A stretch of DNA of 64,000 nt from an uncultured Christensenella sp. (GCA_910576655.1 CAJTJC010000004.1:65264-129263); one strand, 5' to 3'. Positions 16,744 to 25,874 are shown, numbered from the stretch's first letter. Notes: a model not told the origin generated them from the letters alone. A program made the numbers and translations.

Positions 16744-18853
16744 AAAAATTTCGGAAAACTATAATAAGCGCGACAGAGAGCTGCTCACCGCCGCGTACGG
16801 CTATGCCGAAGAGATGCACGAGGGGCAGAAGCGCGCCTCGGGCGAGGCGTACTTTACGCACCCTTGCGCGGTTGCGGAAATACTTATCGACCTCGGAATG
16901 GACGCGCCGTCCGTTGCGGCGGCTTTTCTGCACGACGTAATCGAGGACACGCCCGCCACTGGCGAGGACGTTCGCGCCCGCTTCGGCAGTGAAATTTTAA
17001 CGCTTGTGGACGGCGTGACTAAGCTTGACAAAATCAGCTTCGCCTCGCACGAGGAGGAGGACGCGGAAAACTTCCGTAAAATCTTCGTCGCAATGGCTAA
17101 CGACGTGCGCGTTATCATAATCAAGCTTGCCGACAGGCTGCACAATATGCGCTCGCTCAATTTCCTTTCGGAGGAGCGGCAGCAGCGCATCGCCAAGGAA
17201 ACGCTTGAAATTTTTACGCCGCTTGCGGGCAGACTGGGTATATCGCAGATTAAGTGCGAGCTTGAAGATTTGTGCCTTAAATATCTCGAACCCGAAAGCT
17301 ACTTTTATCTCGTTACAAACATACATGAAAAAATAGAAGAGCGCAAAAGCTTCGTCGAGTCGGTAGTCAAGCAGCTGAAAACGCTTTTAAAGGAAAGCGG
17401 AGTAAAGGGCGAGGTGTTCGGCAGACCCAAGCATTTTTATTCCATTTACAAAAAAATGAAAAAGCAGGGCAAGACGCTCGACCAGATTTACGACCTTTCC
17501 GCCGTGCGCGTAATCGTCGCCACAATCGACGAGTGTTACGAAATTCTTGGTAAAATTCACAAGCAGTGGAAACCCGTTCCCGGCAGAATTAAGGACTATA
17601 TCGCAACCCCCAAGCGCAACCTTTATCAGTCCCTGCACACAACGGTAGTAACCAACTTCGGGCAGTACTGCGAAATTCAGATACGCACGCAGCAAATGCA
17701 CCGTATGGCGGAATTCGGTATCGCGGCGCACTGGCGCTATAAAGAGCAGAAATCGAGTGAAACGGGCTTCGACGCGCGTCTTAGCTGGATACGCGACGTT
17801 ATGGACTGGCAGGGCAGCTTAAACGACTCGAAGGAGTTTGTCGACTCGCTTAAAACCGACCTGTATTCCAACGAGCTGCTCGTCTTTACTCCGCACGGCA
17901 AGGTCATTTCCCTGCCGCCCGCGGCAACGCCGGTAGATTTTGCTTACGCAATTCATTCCGCAGTCGGAAACAAGTGCGTCGGCGCGAAGGTCAACGGACG
18001 AATAGTTCCGCTCAATTCCGCGCTTTCGACGGGCGACGTCGTCGAAATTCTCACCTCGACGGCGACAAAGGGCCCCTCGTGGGACTGGCTGAAATTCGTA
18101 AAATCGGGTTCTGCACGCGCAAAAATCCGCGCATTTTTCAAGCGTGAAATGAAGGAAGAGAACGCCAGAACGGGCAAATCCATGCTGGAAGCCGAGGCGA
18201 AGCGCCGCGGCTACAACCTCGGCGATTTGCTTACTGAAGAGTCGTTCAAGCGGCTTTCCGATAAGCTGGTGTTTTCGTCCGTAAACGAAATGATGGCGTC
18301 CGTAGGCTACGGCGCGGTCAGCGTAAATTCTATAATTTTCAAGCTTATCGACTACTATAAAAAGGAAGTTCCCAAGCCCGTTACCGACGCTTCGAGCGGC
18401 AAGGGGCGCACTCAGTCCGGCACGGTGGCGGTAAAGGGTTTAAGCGGTCTTTTAATACGCTTTGCGCATTGCTGCAATCCCGTCCCTGGCGACGAGATAG
18501 TCGGATTTGTTTCGCGTGGCAGGGGAGTGATAATTCACCGCACCGACTGCCCGAATATAGTTAACGAGGATGCCGAGCGTCTTCAACCCGCGCAGTGGAC
18601 GGGCGAGCAGTCCGAATTTATCGCGGGGCTGAAAATAGTTGCCGAGGACGACAACGGTCTTGTTGCGTTCATATCCGCCGAAATAGCGGCGTTGAAGCTC
18701 AGCATGACGGCAATCAACGGCAGAGTAAACAAGAACAAGAACGCCGAGTTCGACATCAGGATAAAGCTGAACAGGCGCTCGGATATAGACCTGCTCGTCA
18801 ATCGCATTAAAAAGGATAAACGCGTAATCGACGTTTTCAGGACGACGAAATGA
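16727..18853 (+). CDS. rel: Bifunctional (p)ppGpp synthetase/hydrolase
   Basis: The 708-residue protein has an HD hydrolase domain (H69-D70 in LHDVIEDT, KLADRLHNMRSL), a synthetase domain with HFYSIYKKM and the RxKD-type RIKDYIA motif typical of bifunctional enzymes, a TGS domain (VFTPHGKVISLPPAATPVDF) and a C-terminal ACT domain. It makes and removes the stringent-response alarmone. Its ATG is inside the end of recJ; its TGA overlaps the ATG of the next gene. Confidence 0.97.
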   Translation: MKTVLEKISENYNKRDRELLTAAYGYAEEMHEGQKRASGEAYFTHPCAVAEILIDLGMDAPSVAAAFLHDVIEDTPATGEDVRARFGSEILTLVDGVTKLDKISFASHEEEDAENFRKIFVAMANDVRVIIIKLADRLHNMRSLNFLSEERQQRIAKETLEIFTPLAGRLGISQIKCELEDLCLKYLEPESYFYLVTNIHEKIEERKSFVESVVKQLKTLLKESGVKGEVFGRPKHFYSIYKKMKKQGKTLDQIYDLSAVRVIVATIDECYEILGKIHKQWKPVPGRIKDYIATPKRNLYQSLHTTVVTNFGQYCEIQIRTQQMHRMAEFGIAAHWRYKEQKSSETGFDARLSWIRDVMDWQGSLNDSKEFVDSLKTDLYSNELLVFTPHGKVISLPPAATPVDFAYAIHSAVGNKCVGAKVNGRIVPLNSALSTGDVVEILTSTATKGPSWDWLKFVKSGSARAKIRAFFKREMKEENARTGKSMLEAEAKRRGYNLGDLLTEESFKRLSDKLVFSSVNEMMASVGYGAVSVNSIIFKLIDYYKKEVPKPVTDASSGKGRTQSGTVAVKGLSGLLIRFAHCCNPVPGDEIVGFVSRGRGVIIHRTDCPNIVNEDAERLQPAQWTGEQSEFIAGLKIVAEDDNGLVAFISAEIAALKLSMTAINGRVNKNKNAEFDIRIKLNRRSDIDLLVNRIKKDKRVIDVFRTTK

Positions 18854-19455
18854 CGGTAATCAAGGTATTGCCGCGCGGCTTCGGCTGCAATTCGTATATA
18901 CTGACTGCCGACGGCTCAACCGCGGTGATAGTCGACTGCGCGGACGAGAACGTGTTTTATGAATGTGACGAGCGCGGACTGCACCCCGTTGCGGTGCTGT
19001 TGACGCACGGTCATTTCGACCACGTGGGCGGTTGCGGCTTGTTTTACTTAAAGAACGTCCCTATTTATTGCGGCGAAAACGAAAAGCAGTATATTTTCAG
19101 TAGCGAAAACCGTTCGCTTTTCGGCGGCGTGTATATACCCGAATTTGAAATTTTCAAAACCCTGAAAGGCGGCGAAAGCATAATGCTCGGCGGAATTGAG
19201 TTCAAGGTAATTTCAACGGCGGGGCACACCGCGGGCAGCGTGTGCTACGTTGCAGAGGATTGCATTTTTTCGGGCGATACGCTGTTTTGCGGCAATATCG
19301 GCAGAACGGACCTTGCGGGCGGCGACTTCGGGGCAATAATTTCAAGCCTTAAAAAGCTTGCCGCACTCGACGGCAATTTTAAAATATATTGCGGTCACGG
19401 TGAAGAAACTACGCTCGAATACGAGCGGGCAAACAATAAATATGTTAAATACTAA
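18850..19455 (+). CDS. MBL-fold metallo-hydrolase
   Basis: This 201-residue enzyme is glyoxalase-II-like: H53-x-H55-x-D57-H58 (THGHFDHVGG), TAGHTAGSV, FSGDTLF and a late CGHGEET with the final metal histidine. It probably hydrolyses a thioester or similar ester in the cytoplasm. It is translationally coupled to rel (ATGA overlap) and overlaps the start of hemZ. This position after rel and before hemZ is common in Clostridia. Confidence 0.9.
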   Translation: MTVIKVLPRGFGCNSYILTADGSTAVIVDCADENVFYECDERGLHPVAVLLTHGHFDHVGGCGLFYLKNVPIYCGENEKQYIFSSENRSLFGGVYIPEFEIFKTLKGGESIMLGGIEFKVISTAGHTAGSVCYVAEDCIFSGDTLFCGNIGRTDLAGGDFGAIISSLKKLAALDGNFKIYCGHGEETTLEYERANNKYVKY

Positions 19456-20794
19456 TTCCGAATATTTGCGTCCCGAAATTATGGACGTTTTACGCGCCTT
19501 CGACTGCGAGGAAGAGCATTTCACTCATTACTTCGAGTACGCCGGCGGCAAGTTTTTCAATTCAATAGAGTACGGCGGAGGGTTTTACGACTTCGAGAAC
19601 GAGGCGGAGGCTGAAACCGAGCTGATTTTCAGGCGCCTTGCAAAGCGGTATTGCAAGCTTGCCTTTTATAAGGTAATTTCAAAATTCAAGGGCGGGCTTG
19701 TATGGGGCGCGCTTACGGGAATAAGACCTACCAAGCTCGCGTATGCCGAGCAGGCGGAGGGGCGCGATTTTAAAGACCTTTTTAAAGAAATGGACGTAAC
19801 CGCGCGTAAAACCGAGCTTGTCGGCCGAATACTCGAAACGCAGAATGGCATTTACGGCAAAGGCGGGGTTGACCTTTTTATCAGTATACCGTTTTGCCCG
19901 ACTAAGTGCGATTACTGCTCGTTTATCACCGCGCCCGTTTCCGCCACGCGTGAATATATCGACGGATATATCGACTGTCTCGTGCGCGAAATCGAGTCGG
20001 TAAAGCCATACCTTAAAAACCTTAAAAGCATTTATATAGGCGGCGGAACGCCGTTCGTTTTAAGCGTTGACGATTTGCGGCGCGTATATACCGCTTTGGA
20101 CGGATTAAACGCAGTCGAATACACCGTCGAGGCGGGCAGACCCGACGTATTTTCCGAGGAAAAGCTTGACCTTTCAAAGCGCTTCGGGGTTACGCGTATA
20201 TGCGTAAATCCGCAATCCTTTAACGACGGTACGCTTGTTGCGATTGGCAGAAGACACACCGCCGCGCAGACGGTGGAGGCGTACCGCCTTGCCGAAAAAT
20301 ACGGGTTTGACGTCAACCTCGATTTAATTGCGGGTCTTGCGGACGAAACGGTGTCGGACTTCGAAAAATCGCTGCGCGCCGCAACGGAGCTAAACCCCGC
20401 AAACGTGACCGTGCATACGCTTTCGTTAAAGTCGGGCGCGAAATTGAAAGAGCGCGTTAAACGGCTGAATATCGCAGGCATTTCCGATATGGTGGATTTG
20501 TCCGATAAGCTGCTTACGGCTGCGGGATATTCGCCATATTATCTGTACAGACAAAAGTATCAGGCGGGCGGGCTTGAAAACGTCGGTTGGTGCAAGACGG
20601 GCAAGGCGTGCGCGTACAATATCGGCGTTATGGAAGAGGTTTCGGATAATATTGCCGTCGGCGCGAACGCAATTTCCAAAAAGCTTTTCGGCGGCGACCG
20701 TATCGAGCGGTACGCAACCCCCAAGGATTTACCTACCTATATAAACAAAATAGACAGAATAATAGAGGAAAGGGAGAAACTTTTCAATGAGTGA
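19442..20794 (+). CDS. hemZ: HemZ-type radical SAM coproporphyrinogen dehydrogenase
   Basis: The 450-residue protein carries the radical SAM cluster C152-x3-C156-x2-C159 (FCPTKCDYC), then YIGGGTP and TVEAGRPD, which separates HemZ from the related HemN and HemW. It is assigned to oxygen-independent coproporphyrinogen III oxidation, although HemZ activity is less certain than that of HemN. The N-terminal 140-residue domain is typical of HemZ. The ATG at 19442 starts this domain; the in-frame ATG at 19358 is inside the previous gene. Confidence 0.88.
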   Translation: MLNTNSEYLRPEIMDVLRAFDCEEEHFTHYFEYAGGKFFNSIEYGGGFYDFENEAEAETELIFRRLAKRYCKLAFYKVISKFKGGLVWGALTGIRPTKLAYAEQAEGRDFKDLFKEMDVTARKTELVGRILETQNGIYGKGGVDLFISIPFCPTKCDYCSFITAPVSATREYIDGYIDCLVREIESVKPYLKNLKSIYIGGGTPFVLSVDDLRRVYTALDGLNAVEYTVEAGRPDVFSEEKLDLSKRFGVTRICVNPQSFNDGTLVAIGRRHTAAQTVEAYRLAEKYGFDVNLDLIAGLADETVSDFEKSLRAATELNPANVTVHTLSLKSGAKLKERVKRLNIAGISDMVDLSDKLLTAAGYSPYYLYRQKYQAGGLENVGWCKTGKACAYNIGVMEEVSDNIAVGANAISKKLFGGDRIERYATPKDLPTYINKIDRIIEEREKLFNE

Positions 20795-21944
20795 AGAAAT
20801 CGAAAATAAAGAGCAGCCGCAGGTAAACTTTTACAGGCTGGACAAAACCAAACCGTATAAAACCGTAAGTGCGGCAGCCACGTCAAGGGCTTACATATTT
20901 TTAATAATTTTTGCCGTGGTTTTTCTTGTGTCGGACGCGGTGTTTACGGTGGTATATTCATTATCGGGCGATGCCGCTATCGACGTAACTGCGATTATCG
21001 CCCCCGTTTTTCTTGCCGCTATGGGCTTTTTCTTTTTAGGGCTTGGCATATATTTTCACAAAAGGCGAAAAAGATTGACAGGCGAGGAAAGCGAGCTTTT
21101 AAGCGATTGCACCTTGACCGACGGACGCATAACCGAATACAGGTGCGTTGAAAGCAGTCATACGGACGGTTCGCATACGACGTATTTTGTCGAGTTAGAA
21201 TATGTCTTTTTCGACAGAGACCTTACAGCGCGCAGCGGTAAATACAGTGCGACGTACGGTTACGAGCCTCAGTTTTACAAAGGGCAATATTTAATGATTG
21301 CTTTCAATGCAACCGACAGCCTTATTTTAAGCGAGTTTACGCTCGAAAAAGAGGACGAAAAGCGGTTTTTTCAAAACGAAAGCAGTCGTTCGGACGACGA
21401 TTTCGACGGTATCACCGGCGAACTTATCGACGTCGATTTAAAAAAGCGCGTCAAAGATTATCATTATTCCGTAGTATTGTTCTGGGCGGCGTTTGCGGTG
21501 TTCGTTTTTAATTTGGCTTATATCGTTCCTATAAGTATATTCGTTGCGCCGCAGTTTGATTTTAAATGGATTGTGCCCGACGTAATCGCGCTTATATTCC
21601 TTTATTTAATGCCAGTAATACTTTTCGGCGTTTCAGCATATCTTTTAAAAAAATATTTCGTGGCGTCGTCGCATTTTAAGAAAATAATGCGTAGCAGACC
21701 TTATTTCACTTTCGGTAAAGTGTTCGCGTCGGAAAAGACGTATCGCGGCAGCGCGCGTAAAAAAGCATTTTATTGCTATATCGATAAATGGGGCGAGCGG
21801 CATACCGAGGTAGTAACGTCGTACGTTTATCGCGCAAGAATACAGGGAGAGGACTACGATGTTTTAGTGGCGTATACTTCCGCAGGCGATTCTACAATAA
21901 TTACCGAGTGTGTATTATGCGCGGAAGAAGAGGAAAATGAATAA
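20787..21944 (+). CDS. Membrane protein with DUF3592-like extracellular repeats
   Basis: The 385-residue protein has two repeats of a membrane pair plus a soluble domain: membrane segments at about 35-57, 67-90, 228-250 and 262-285, each pair followed by a beta-rich domain with TDGRITEYRCVES or YRGSARKKAFYCY patterns. DUF3592-type proteins share this look, with poor sequence similarity. Its start overlaps hemZ (8 nt) with GGGAG upstream. Function is unknown. A bidirectional terminator follows. Confidence 0.7.
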   Translation: MSEEIENKEQPQVNFYRLDKTKPYKTVSAAATSRAYIFLIIFAVVFLVSDAVFTVVYSLSGDAAIDVTAIIAPVFLAAMGFFFLGLGIYFHKRRKRLTGEESELLSDCTLTDGRITEYRCVESSHTDGSHTTYFVELEYVFFDRDLTARSGKYSATYGYEPQFYKGQYLMIAFNATDSLILSEFTLEKEDEKRFFQNESSRSDDDFDGITGELIDVDLKKRVKDYHYSVVLFWAAFAVFVFNLAYIVPISIFVAPQFDFKWIVPDVIALIFLYLMPVILFGVSAYLLKKYFVASSHFKKIMRSRPYFTFGKVFASEKTYRGSARKKAFYCYIDKWGERHTEVVTSYVYRARIQGEDYDVLVAYTSAGDSTIITECVLCAEEEENE

Positions 21945-21946
21945 AT

Positions 21947-21979
21947 AAAACAGCTCCGTGTTAAACACGGAGCTGTTTT
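21947..21979. terminator. Bidirectional terminator
   Basis: AAAACAGCTCCGTG (21947-21960) pairs with CACGGAGCTGTTTT (21966-21979). T runs are present on both strands, so it serves both the membrane protein and the convergent XRE gene. Confidence 0.9.
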
Positions 21980-22181
21980 AATCTTCCAGACCTAAAAGAT
22001 AGTCAACGCTTATTTCAAAAAATTTAGCAATATTAATTAGCATTTCAATATTAGGTTCGGCGCGCCCGCTTTCCCAATCGCAAATACTGCTATTTGTTGT
22101 TTTTAGCTCAACTGCAAGTTGTTTTTGGCTTAAATTCTTGCTGTTGCGCAGTTCTTTTAATCGTTCTAATTTTTTAGTCAT
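21978..22181 (-). CDS. XRE-family transcriptional repressor
   Basis: The 67-residue protein is almost only a helix-turn-helix of the Cro/CI type: SQKQLAVELKTTNSSICDWESGRAEPN, followed by ISVDYLLGLED. It has no dimerisation or cleavage domain. It is divergent from the gene at 22284 and separated by three TAGGA-N5-TCCTA operators, so it very likely represses both genes. A TATAAT on its strand ends 6 nt before the ATG and no Shine-Dalgarno is present, so its mRNA is probably leaderless. Confidence 0.92.
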   Translation of the reverse strand: MTKKLERLKELRNSKNLSQKQLAVELKTTNSSICDWESGRAEPNIEMLINIAKFFEISVDYLLGLED

Positions 22182-22187
22182 AAACTA

Positions 22188-22193
22188 ATTATA
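22188..22193 (-). promoter_or_regulatory. -10 element of the XRE gene
   Basis: TATAAT on the minus strand sits 6 nt before the ATG. The -35 region 17 bp away reads AAGTAT and is weak, so this promoter may need help from a bound factor. O1 overlaps the -10. Confidence 0.65.
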
Positions 22194-22206
22194 GGATATT
22201 TTCCTA
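22192..22206. promoter_or_regulatory. Operator O1 (TAGGA-N5-TCCTA)
   Basis: TAGGATATTTTCCTA overlaps the -10 and spacer of the XRE promoter. It is 30 bp centre-to-centre from O2. Confidence 0.8.
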
Positions 22207-22214
22207 AAAAATAC

Positions 22215-22243
22215 TTGACATTAGGAAATATTCCTAATATAAT
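22215..22243 (+). promoter_or_regulatory. Rightward promoter with operator in its spacer
   Basis: TTGACA at 22215-22220 and TATAAT at 22238-22243 have a 17-bp spacer that holds all of O2. Confidence 0.9.
22222..22236. promoter_or_regulatory. Operator O2 (TAGGA-N5-TCCTA)
   Basis: TAGGAAATATTCCTA, extendable to 8-bp arms ATTAGGAA and TTCCTAAT, is the most symmetric of the three sites. It lies exactly between the -35 and -10 of the rightward promoter. Confidence 0.85.
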
Positions 22244-22253
22244 AATTAAAAAA

Positions 22254-22268
22254 TAGGAATATATCCTA
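22254..22268. promoter_or_regulatory. Operator O3 (TAGGA-N5-TCCTA)
   Basis: TAGGAATATATCCTA lies just downstream of the predicted rightward start site, 32 bp centre-to-centre from O2, so bound repressor could block clearance. Confidence 0.8.
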
Positions 22269-22283
22269 ATCGAGAGGTAAAAT

Positions 22284-22550
22284 ATGGAACATTCGGTTAT
22301 TGAACTTATATTAAAATCAGATGAAACTATAAATGATGGGTTGCAGGCGGATAAAACTTACTGCAAAGCTTCGGAAAAAGCGTCAAAGCTTTACGAAAAG
22401 TTAAGGGCAACACTCTCTGAGGAGCAAAAAGACTGGTTTGACAGATTTCTTGACTGGGAGGCGGAACAAGAGGAAGTCAAAAAAAGAAAAATTTTCGCTT
22501 GCGGCGTAAAATACGGCGTGCGGCTGGTTGCCGAGTGTATGTTCGATTAA
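22284..22550 (+). CDS. DUF6809-like small protein under XRE control
   Basis: The 88-residue acidic helical protein has the pattern LRATLSEEQKDWFDRFLDWEAEQE followed by a FACGVKYGVRLVAECM tail, which resembles DUF6809 small proteins that are common in Clostridia and usually sit next to XRE regulators. The ATG follows GAGAGG. Its promoter is overlaid by repressor operators. Its function is unknown; a structural or regulatory partner is as likely as an enzyme. Confidence 0.7.
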   Translation: MEHSVIELILKSDETINDGLQADKTYCKASEKASKLYEKLRATLSEEQKDWFDRFLDWEAEQEEVKKRKIFACGVKYGVRLVAECMFD

Positions 22551-22583
22551 TTAAAGAAAATTTGTAAAGCTTGTCTAAATCGT

Positions 22584-22612
22584 TTGCTATTTTTTTGTTG
22601 TTGTGCTATTAT
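22584..22612 (+). promoter_or_regulatory. Promoter of rpsO
   Basis: TTGCTA at 22584-22589 and TATTAT at 22607-22612 have a 17-bp spacer, about 84 nt before rpsO. The match is moderate. Confidence 0.5.
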
Positions 22613-22619
22613 ATTCTCG

Positions 22620-22695
22620 TTACGGATACAAAGCAGTGCGAATACTCAACGGCTTGCTTTGTTTCCCGCAAATATTCCATAGGAGGATAAAGTAA
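22620..22695 (+). promoter_or_regulatory. rpsO leader (probable S15 autoregulatory element)
   Basis: ACAAAGCA and TGCTTTGT form an 8-bp stem enclosing GCGAATACTCAACGGCTTGC. This sequence pattern is typical of rpsO leaders in Firmicutes that bind S15. A TTTCCCGCAAATATTCC stretch precedes the GGAGG of rpsO. The feedback role is inferred from the family. Confidence 0.6.
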
Positions 22696-22950
22696 ATGGA
22701 AAAGCAAGAGATTATCGCAAAATACGCTTTAAAGGAAGGCGACACGGGTTCGCCCGAGGTTCAGATTGCGCTTTTAACCGAACGCATCAATCACCTTAAC
22801 GAGCATCTTAAAGAGCATATTCACGACAATCACTCGCGTCGCGGACTTCTTAAAATGGTAGGCCGCCGTCGCGGACTTTTGGACTATTTAAAGAGCAAGG
22901 ATATCGAGAGATACCGTTCGATTATTGCTGCTTTGAATTTGAGAAAGTAA
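22696..22950 (+). CDS. rpsO: 30S ribosomal protein S15
   Basis: The 84-residue protein has the S15 signature [20 protein letters not shown], then [21 protein letters not shown]. It binds 16S rRNA in the platform of the small subunit. A few residues shorter than usual at the N-terminus. The ATG follows AGGAGG. It is followed by a terminator and pnp, the standard rpsO-pnp pair. Confidence 0.98.
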   Translation: MEKQEIIAKYALKEGDTGSPEVQIALLTERINHLNEHLKEHIHDNHSRRGLLKMVGRRRGLLDYLKSKDIERYRSIIAALNLRK

Positions 22951-22954
22951 TTTT

Positions 22955-22986
22955 AAAAAGGGCGCTTGATTTTTGCGCCCTTTTTT
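22955..22986 (+). terminator. Intrinsic terminator after rpsO
   Basis: AAGGGCGC pairs with GCGCCCTT around TTGATTTTT, followed by a T run. Confidence 0.85.
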
Positions 22987-23049
22987 AATGATTAAACCGT
23001 CTGTAACGGGAGTTACAGGCACAAGAACAGAAAAGAAAAGGAGTTAACA

Positions 23050-25146
23050 ATGAACAATTACAAACAATTCAGCTTTCAAGTAGGCGGACGCGAAGTCGTT
23101 GTCGAAACCGGCAAATATGCCGAGCAAGCTAACGGCGCGTGTCTCGTGCGCTGCGGCGAAACCGCGGTAATGGTTTCCGTGTGTATGTCGGCTGCGCCCC
23201 GCGAGGGAATGGATTTCTTCCCCTTGCAGGTTGACTACGAAGAGAAGATGTATTCCGTCGGTAAAATTCCCGGCGGCTTCAAAAAGCGCGAGGGCAGGGC
23301 AAGCGACAAGGCTATACTGACTTCGAGACTTATTGACAGACCTCTGCGCCCGCTGTTCCCGAAAGGGCTTTTCAACGACGTAGTAGTAATCGCGCAGGCA
23401 ATGTCGGTTGAACCCGACGTCTCGCCCGAGCCTCTTGCAATGATAGGCTCGTCGATAGCGCTTGCTATTTCCGATATTCCCTGGGCGGGGCCCACGGGTT
23501 CGGTAGTTGTCGGACTTGTGGACGGCAAGTACGTTATAAACCCCGACCTTGCGCAGCGCGAAAAGAGCAGAATACACTTGAACCTTGCGGGCACGAAGGA
23601 CGCAATTTTAATGATTGAAGCGGGCGCGGACGAGGTTACCAACGACGAAATGGTCGGCGCAATCACCTTCGGCTTCGAGGAAATTAAAAAGATTTGCCGC
23701 TTTATCGAGGATACGATTGTTCCCGCAGTCGGCAAAACCAAAAAGGAAATCGAGCTCTATCACATTCCCGAAGAGCTTGACAAGGCTGTACGCGCTTACG
23801 CCGATAAGAAAATCGATTGGGCAATCGAAACCTTCGACAGACAAGAAAGAGAGGTTCGCCAGAACGAGGCGGAGGCAGAGGTGCTTGCTCACTTTGCGGA
23901 CATTTATCCCGACAACACCCGCGAAATTAAGGACAGCCTTTACTACCTTACAAAGGAAAAGGTACGCGCAAAAATATTCGACAAGGGTATCCGTCCCGAC
24001 GGCAGAGGACTTAAAGACGTTCGCCCTATCTGGTGCGAAAGAAGCGTTCTTCCCCGCGTACACGGCTCAGCCGTGTTCACCCGCGGACAGACGCAGACCT
24101 TAACTTCCTGTACGCTCGGTATGCTTACCGACGCTCAGAAGCTGGAAGGACTTGACGAGGAAACGAGCAAGAGATATATGCACCACTACAACTTCCCCGG
24201 CTACTGCACGGGCGAGGCTAAGGCGCTGCGTTCCCCCGGCAGGCGCGAAATAGGTCACGGCGCACTTGCAGAGCGCGCGCTCATTCCCGTACTTCCCGAC
24301 GAAAATTCGTTCCCCTATGCGATAAGAGTGGTCAACGACATCATGTCGTCTAACGGTTCTTCGTCCATGGCTTCGGTCTGCGGCTCGACAATGGCGCTTA
24401 TGGACGCGGGCGTGCCCATTAAGGCGCCCGTTGCAGGCGTCGCTATGGGACTTATCAAAAATCAGGAAACGGGCGCGTTCAAGGTTTTGACGGATATACA
24501 GGGTCTTGAAGACTTCCTCGGCGATATGGACTTCAAGGTTGCTGGTACAGTAAACGGCATCACCGCAATTCAGATGGATATTAAAATTAAGGGCATTTCC
24601 GAAGAGATTATGCACACTGCAATCAATCAGGCGAACGAGGGCAGACAGTTCATACTGTCCAAGATGCTCGAAGTCGTTCCCGAGGTCTCGCCCGAGCTTT
24701 CGCAGTATGCGCCTAAAATTCTGTTCTTCGAAATCAATCCCGATAAAATCGGCGACGTTATCGGCAAGCAGGGCTGCGTAATCAAGAAGATTATGGAAGA
24801 GACGGGCACCGAAATCGAATTCAACAGCGACGACAGCGGCAGGGGCTACGTTTCCACAGTAGGACCTATCGAAAACGCGGAAAAGGCAAAGGCAATCATT
24901 CTGAACATCGCGCACGACCCCGAGGTCGGCGATATGTTCGTCGGAACTGTCGTCAGAATTATGAATTTCGGCGCTTTCGTAGAGTTTGCCCCCGGCAAGG
25001 ACGGTATGATTCACATTTCCAAGCTTTCGGACAAGCGCGTCGAAAAGGTTGAGGACGTAGTCAAAATCGGCGACGTCGTAAAGGTTGAAATAATCAAAAT
25101 CGGCGACAAGGGCATCGACCTCAAATTGCTTGAAAAGCTTTCCTAA
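23050..25146 (+). CDS. pnp: Polynucleotide phosphorylase
   Basis: The 698-residue protein has two RNase PH domains joined by an all-helical domain (about 240-320), then a KH domain (KIGDVIGKQGCVIKKI) and an S1 domain (VGTVVRIMNFGAFVEFAPG). It degrades RNA from the 3' end using phosphate. Catalytic-domain motifs FFPLQVDYEEK and the GSSSMASVCG region are present. Length is normal. The ATG follows AAAGGAG. It ends in a strong terminator. Confidence 0.99.
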   Translation: MNNYKQFSFQVGGREVVVETGKYAEQANGACLVRCGETAVMVSVCMSAAPREGMDFFPLQVDYEEKMYSVGKIPGGFKKREGRASDKAILTSRLIDRPLRPLFPKGLFNDVVVIAQAMSVEPDVSPEPLAMIGSSIALAISDIPWAGPTGSVVVGLVDGKYVINPDLAQREKSRIHLNLAGTKDAILMIEAGADEVTNDEMVGAITFGFEEIKKICRFIEDTIVPAVGKTKKEIELYHIPEELDKAVRAYADKKIDWAIETFDRQEREVRQNEAEAEVLAHFADIYPDNTREIKDSLYYLTKEKVRAKIFDKGIRPDGRGLKDVRPIWCERSVLPRVHGSAVFTRGQTQTLTSCTLGMLTDAQKLEGLDEETSKRYMHHYNFPGYCTGEAKALRSPGRREIGHGALAERALIPVLPDENSFPYAIRVVNDIMSSNGSSSMASVCGSTMALMDAGVPIKAPVAGVAMGLIKNQETGAFKVLTDIQGLEDFLGDMDFKVAGTVNGITAIQMDIKIKGISEEIMHTAINQANEGRQFILSKMLEVVPEVSPELSQYAPKILFFEINPDKIGDVIGKQGCVIKKIMEETGTEIEFNSDDSGRGYVSTVGPIENAEKAKAIILNIAHDPEVGDMFVGTVVRIMNFGAFVEFAPGKDGMIHISKLSDKRVEKVEDVVKIGDVVKVEIIKIGDKGIDLKLLEKLS

Positions 25147-25153
25147 AACTACA

Positions 25154-25180
25154 AAACGGCTGCGGTAACCGCAGCCGTTT
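25154..25180. terminator. Bidirectional terminator
   Basis: AAACGGCTGCGG pairs with CCGCAGCCGTTT around TAA. It lies between convergent pnp and cwlD. Confidence 0.9.
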
Positions 25181-25184
25181 ATTT

Positions 25185-25874
25185 TTACGAATAGAACGCA
25201 ACCGCACCTTTGAAAATGGCGTACGCAATCGCCTTCTGATACTCGGCGGTGATAAGTTGCGCTTCGTCAAGCGCGTTCGAAAGAAATCCGCATTCAACTA
25301 AAATAGAGGGGTTGGGCGTGCATTTAAGCATATAGTAATCGCCTACAAGCGGCGTATTCTGCTTGACGCACTCCTTCATTTCGTTAAGGCTGTTTTGCAC
25401 GCAATCGGCGAAAATTTTGCCGTATTCGCTGCCCTTGTCGAAGAATACCTGCGCGCCACGCCGCGACGGAATGGGGCAGTAATTCTGGTGTATGGATATA
25501 ACCATATCGGCGTTGTTTTCCTCGATAATCTGTTTGCGCTTTTTCATATCGCGCATTTTAAAGCCCTTCGTGCTCGTGCCGTAAAGCCCGCCCTGCGTGG
25601 TGCGCGTAAGCACGGCGTTGAAACCCGCGTCGGCAAAGTATCCGCGCAGATACTTTGCGATGTACAGGTTAATTTCGCTTTCCTTGGTCTTGGTGGAAAT
25701 GCCCAGAACGCCCGCGTCTATTCCGCCGTGACCCGCGTCGATAACCACCGTTCTCAGCCCGTCGTGCGACGCGGACGACGCGACGGCGCCCGCGCAAATT
25801 CCGAAGATTGCGCCGCCGACCAAAACGGCGCAGCAAATTATAAGCAAACTCTTTTTAACGATAAACAATTTCAC
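25185..25874 (-). CDS. cwlD: N-acetylmuramoyl-L-alanine amidase CwlD
   Basis: The 229-residue protein has an N-terminal membrane anchor or signal (about 9-32), then amidase_3 motifs: VVIDAGHGG (metal histidine H49), a following KESE, and SIHQN with a late ECGF. CwlD removes peptide side chains as the first step of muramic delta-lactam formation in spore cortex. The start codon is GTG with no clear Shine-Dalgarno. Its position opposite pnp is not diagnostic, but other spore genes are in this window. Confidence 0.88.
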   Translation of the reverse strand: MKLFIVKKSLLIICCAVLVGGAIFGICAGAVASSASHDGLRTVVIDAGHGGIDAGVLGISTKTKESEINLYIAKYLRGYFADAGFNAVLTRTTQGGLYGTSTKGFKMRDMKKRKQIIEENNADMVISIHQNYCPIPSRRGAQVFFDKGSEYGKIFADCVQNSLNEMKECVKQNTPLVGDYYMLKCTPNPSILVECGFLSNALDEAQLITAEYQKAIAYAIFKGAVAFYS

